Origin: an uncultured Rhodovulum sp.
GTDB lineage: Bacteria; Pseudomonadota; Alphaproteobacteria; Rhodobacterales; Rhodobacteraceae
DNA length: 6,396 nucleotides
Assembly: GCA_946221765.1 (NCBI GenBank)
Contig: CAMIMK010000182.1
Span: 1-6,396, forward strand
Direction of reading: 5' to 3'
The translations under genes were made by a program, and so were the position numbers. Numbering within the stretch: the stretch's first letter is position 1; each line of letters starts with the position of its first letter. Positions 5,962 through 6,396 of the stretch are shown piece by piece. The notes beneath the pieces are model-generated. The model was not told the origin of the DNA and searched no databases. It saw nothing but the letters and a program-made list of their open reading frames with translations.

Positions 5962-6396
5962 TCATCGGGTGAGAACGTCGAGCCTGCGCAGGTTGAGGGC
6001 GAGGCAGAGCAGGTCGAGGTGGGCGGCGTTGCGGGCGAGGCCGCGGTAGCGGACCCGGACCCAGCCGTAGCTGCGCTTTAGCGTGCCGAAGGTCCGCTCG
6101 ATCGCGCAGCGGATCGGGACGAGCGACCGGTTGCGGGCGACCTCCTCCGGGGTCAGCGGTCGGTGCCGGTAGGCCCGCCGCATGACGCCGTCGAAGACGC
6201 CGCGCTCCGCCAGAGACGCGTGGCGCGCGGCGCTGTCGTAACCCTTGTCGGCGTAGACCGCCGCCTCGTCGCCGATCGGCAGCGCGTCGGCCACGACGCT
6301 CTCGTTGACGTTGGCCGGCGTCAGGATCGCGCGCCGCACCAGCCCGGAGCCCTCGTCCACCGCGATGTGCGCCTTGAAGCCGAAGAAGGCCTTGCC
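5962..6396 (-). CDS. IS5-family transposase, C-terminal part (5' end outside the window)
   Basis: This is the C-terminal 144 residues of a DDE transposase; the frame remains open to the window edge and begins GKAFFGFKAHIAVDEGSG. Family landmarks are LTPANVNES, the second catalytic Asp in YADKGYDS (residue 50 of the fragment), and the catalytic Glu in the C1 signature R-x3-E-x6-K (RCAIERTFGTLK, Glu at residue 100). SYGWVRVRYRGLARNAAHLDLLCLALNLRRL follows in pieces typical of IS5 enzymes. The first Asp lies outside the window. The gene ends in TGA at 5964-5962. Nothing in the visible part is damaged, so the element could be intact. It may be one of IS5's split, frameshifted reading frames or a single-ORF type; that cannot be told from here. 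Confidence 0.85.
   Translation of the reverse strand, partial: GKAFFGFKAHIAVDEGSGLVRRAILTPANVNESVVADALPIGDEAAVYADKGYDSAARHASLAERGVFDGVMRRAYRHRPLTPEEVARNRSLVPIRCAIERTFGTLKRSYGWVRVRYRGLARNAAHLDLLCLALNLRRLDVLTR

Larger units (their letters stand above)
5823..6396 (-). mobile_element. IS5-family insertion sequence, 3' end, continuing beyond the window
   Basis: The element contains the transposase fragment and about 139 bp of non-coding tail. Dehydrogenase coding sequence ends at 5822 and the next bases, GAGAGCTCTGCGAAAGG (5823-5839), look like an IS5-type terminal repeat. The partner end is outside the window, so this cannot be confirmed here. If the IS1031-type TNA target rule applies, the target copy on this side would be the stop codon TGA at 5820-5822. 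Confidence 0.55.

Noticed and set aside
1..6396. A CRISPR array associated with the cas3 piece
   Set aside because: I found no series of regularly spaced repeats of about 30 bases on either strand anywhere in the window.

Overview
The window is GC-rich and its coding style suggests an alphaproteobacterium of the Rhizobiales/Rhodospirillales kind. That placement is inferred from base composition, the types of insertion sequence present and the character of the proteins; nothing in the window fixes a genus.

Left half (1 to about 3203): a graveyard of mobile elements enclosing a broken CRISPR-Cas gene. An ISL3-family transposase runs in one frame from the left edge to 1359. It has an internal TAA at 919-921 and is cut off before its C-terminal catalytic Glu. 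At about 1351-1360 it runs straight into the middle of a type I cas3 gene, probably subtype I-C by motif style. Only the helicase core survives, about 213 codons with the DEAQ box and the TATQP motif. The HD nuclease domain, the Walker A loop and the C-terminal part are gone. At about 1981-1992 the cas3 piece runs into an IS110/IS1111-family DEDD transposase that has lost its N-terminus and first catalytic Asp but keeps its C-terminus and a non-coding 3' tail of about 260 bp. In the IS1111 group this tail is where the element's guide RNA (bridge RNA or seekRNA) is encoded. No CRISPR repeats or other cas genes are visible.

Middle (about 3203 to 3435): no gene is recognised. The stretch holds two GC-rich hairpins that could be terminators.

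Right half (3436 to 5822): an intact divergent pair. On the minus strand is an AraC-type regulator with an Arabinose_bd/OruR-like sensor domain, best started at a GTG at 4452. On the plus strand is an acyl-CoA dehydrogenase of the glutaryl-CoA dehydrogenase/ACX4 branch. Their 185-bp intergenic region carries a candidate promoter in each direction and a near-perfect 19-bp palindrome between them. The simplest reading is a regulator controlling a short-chain acyl-CoA oxidation gene.

Right edge (5823 to 6396): the 3' end of an IS5-family transposase on the minus strand, continuing out of the window. Its outer end appears to abut the stop codon of the dehydrogenase gene.

No intact novel defence system is present. 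The most notable content is a cas3 relic bounded by two truncated insertion sequences, the possible guide-RNA tail of the IS1111-like element, and the palindrome-bearing divergent promoter.
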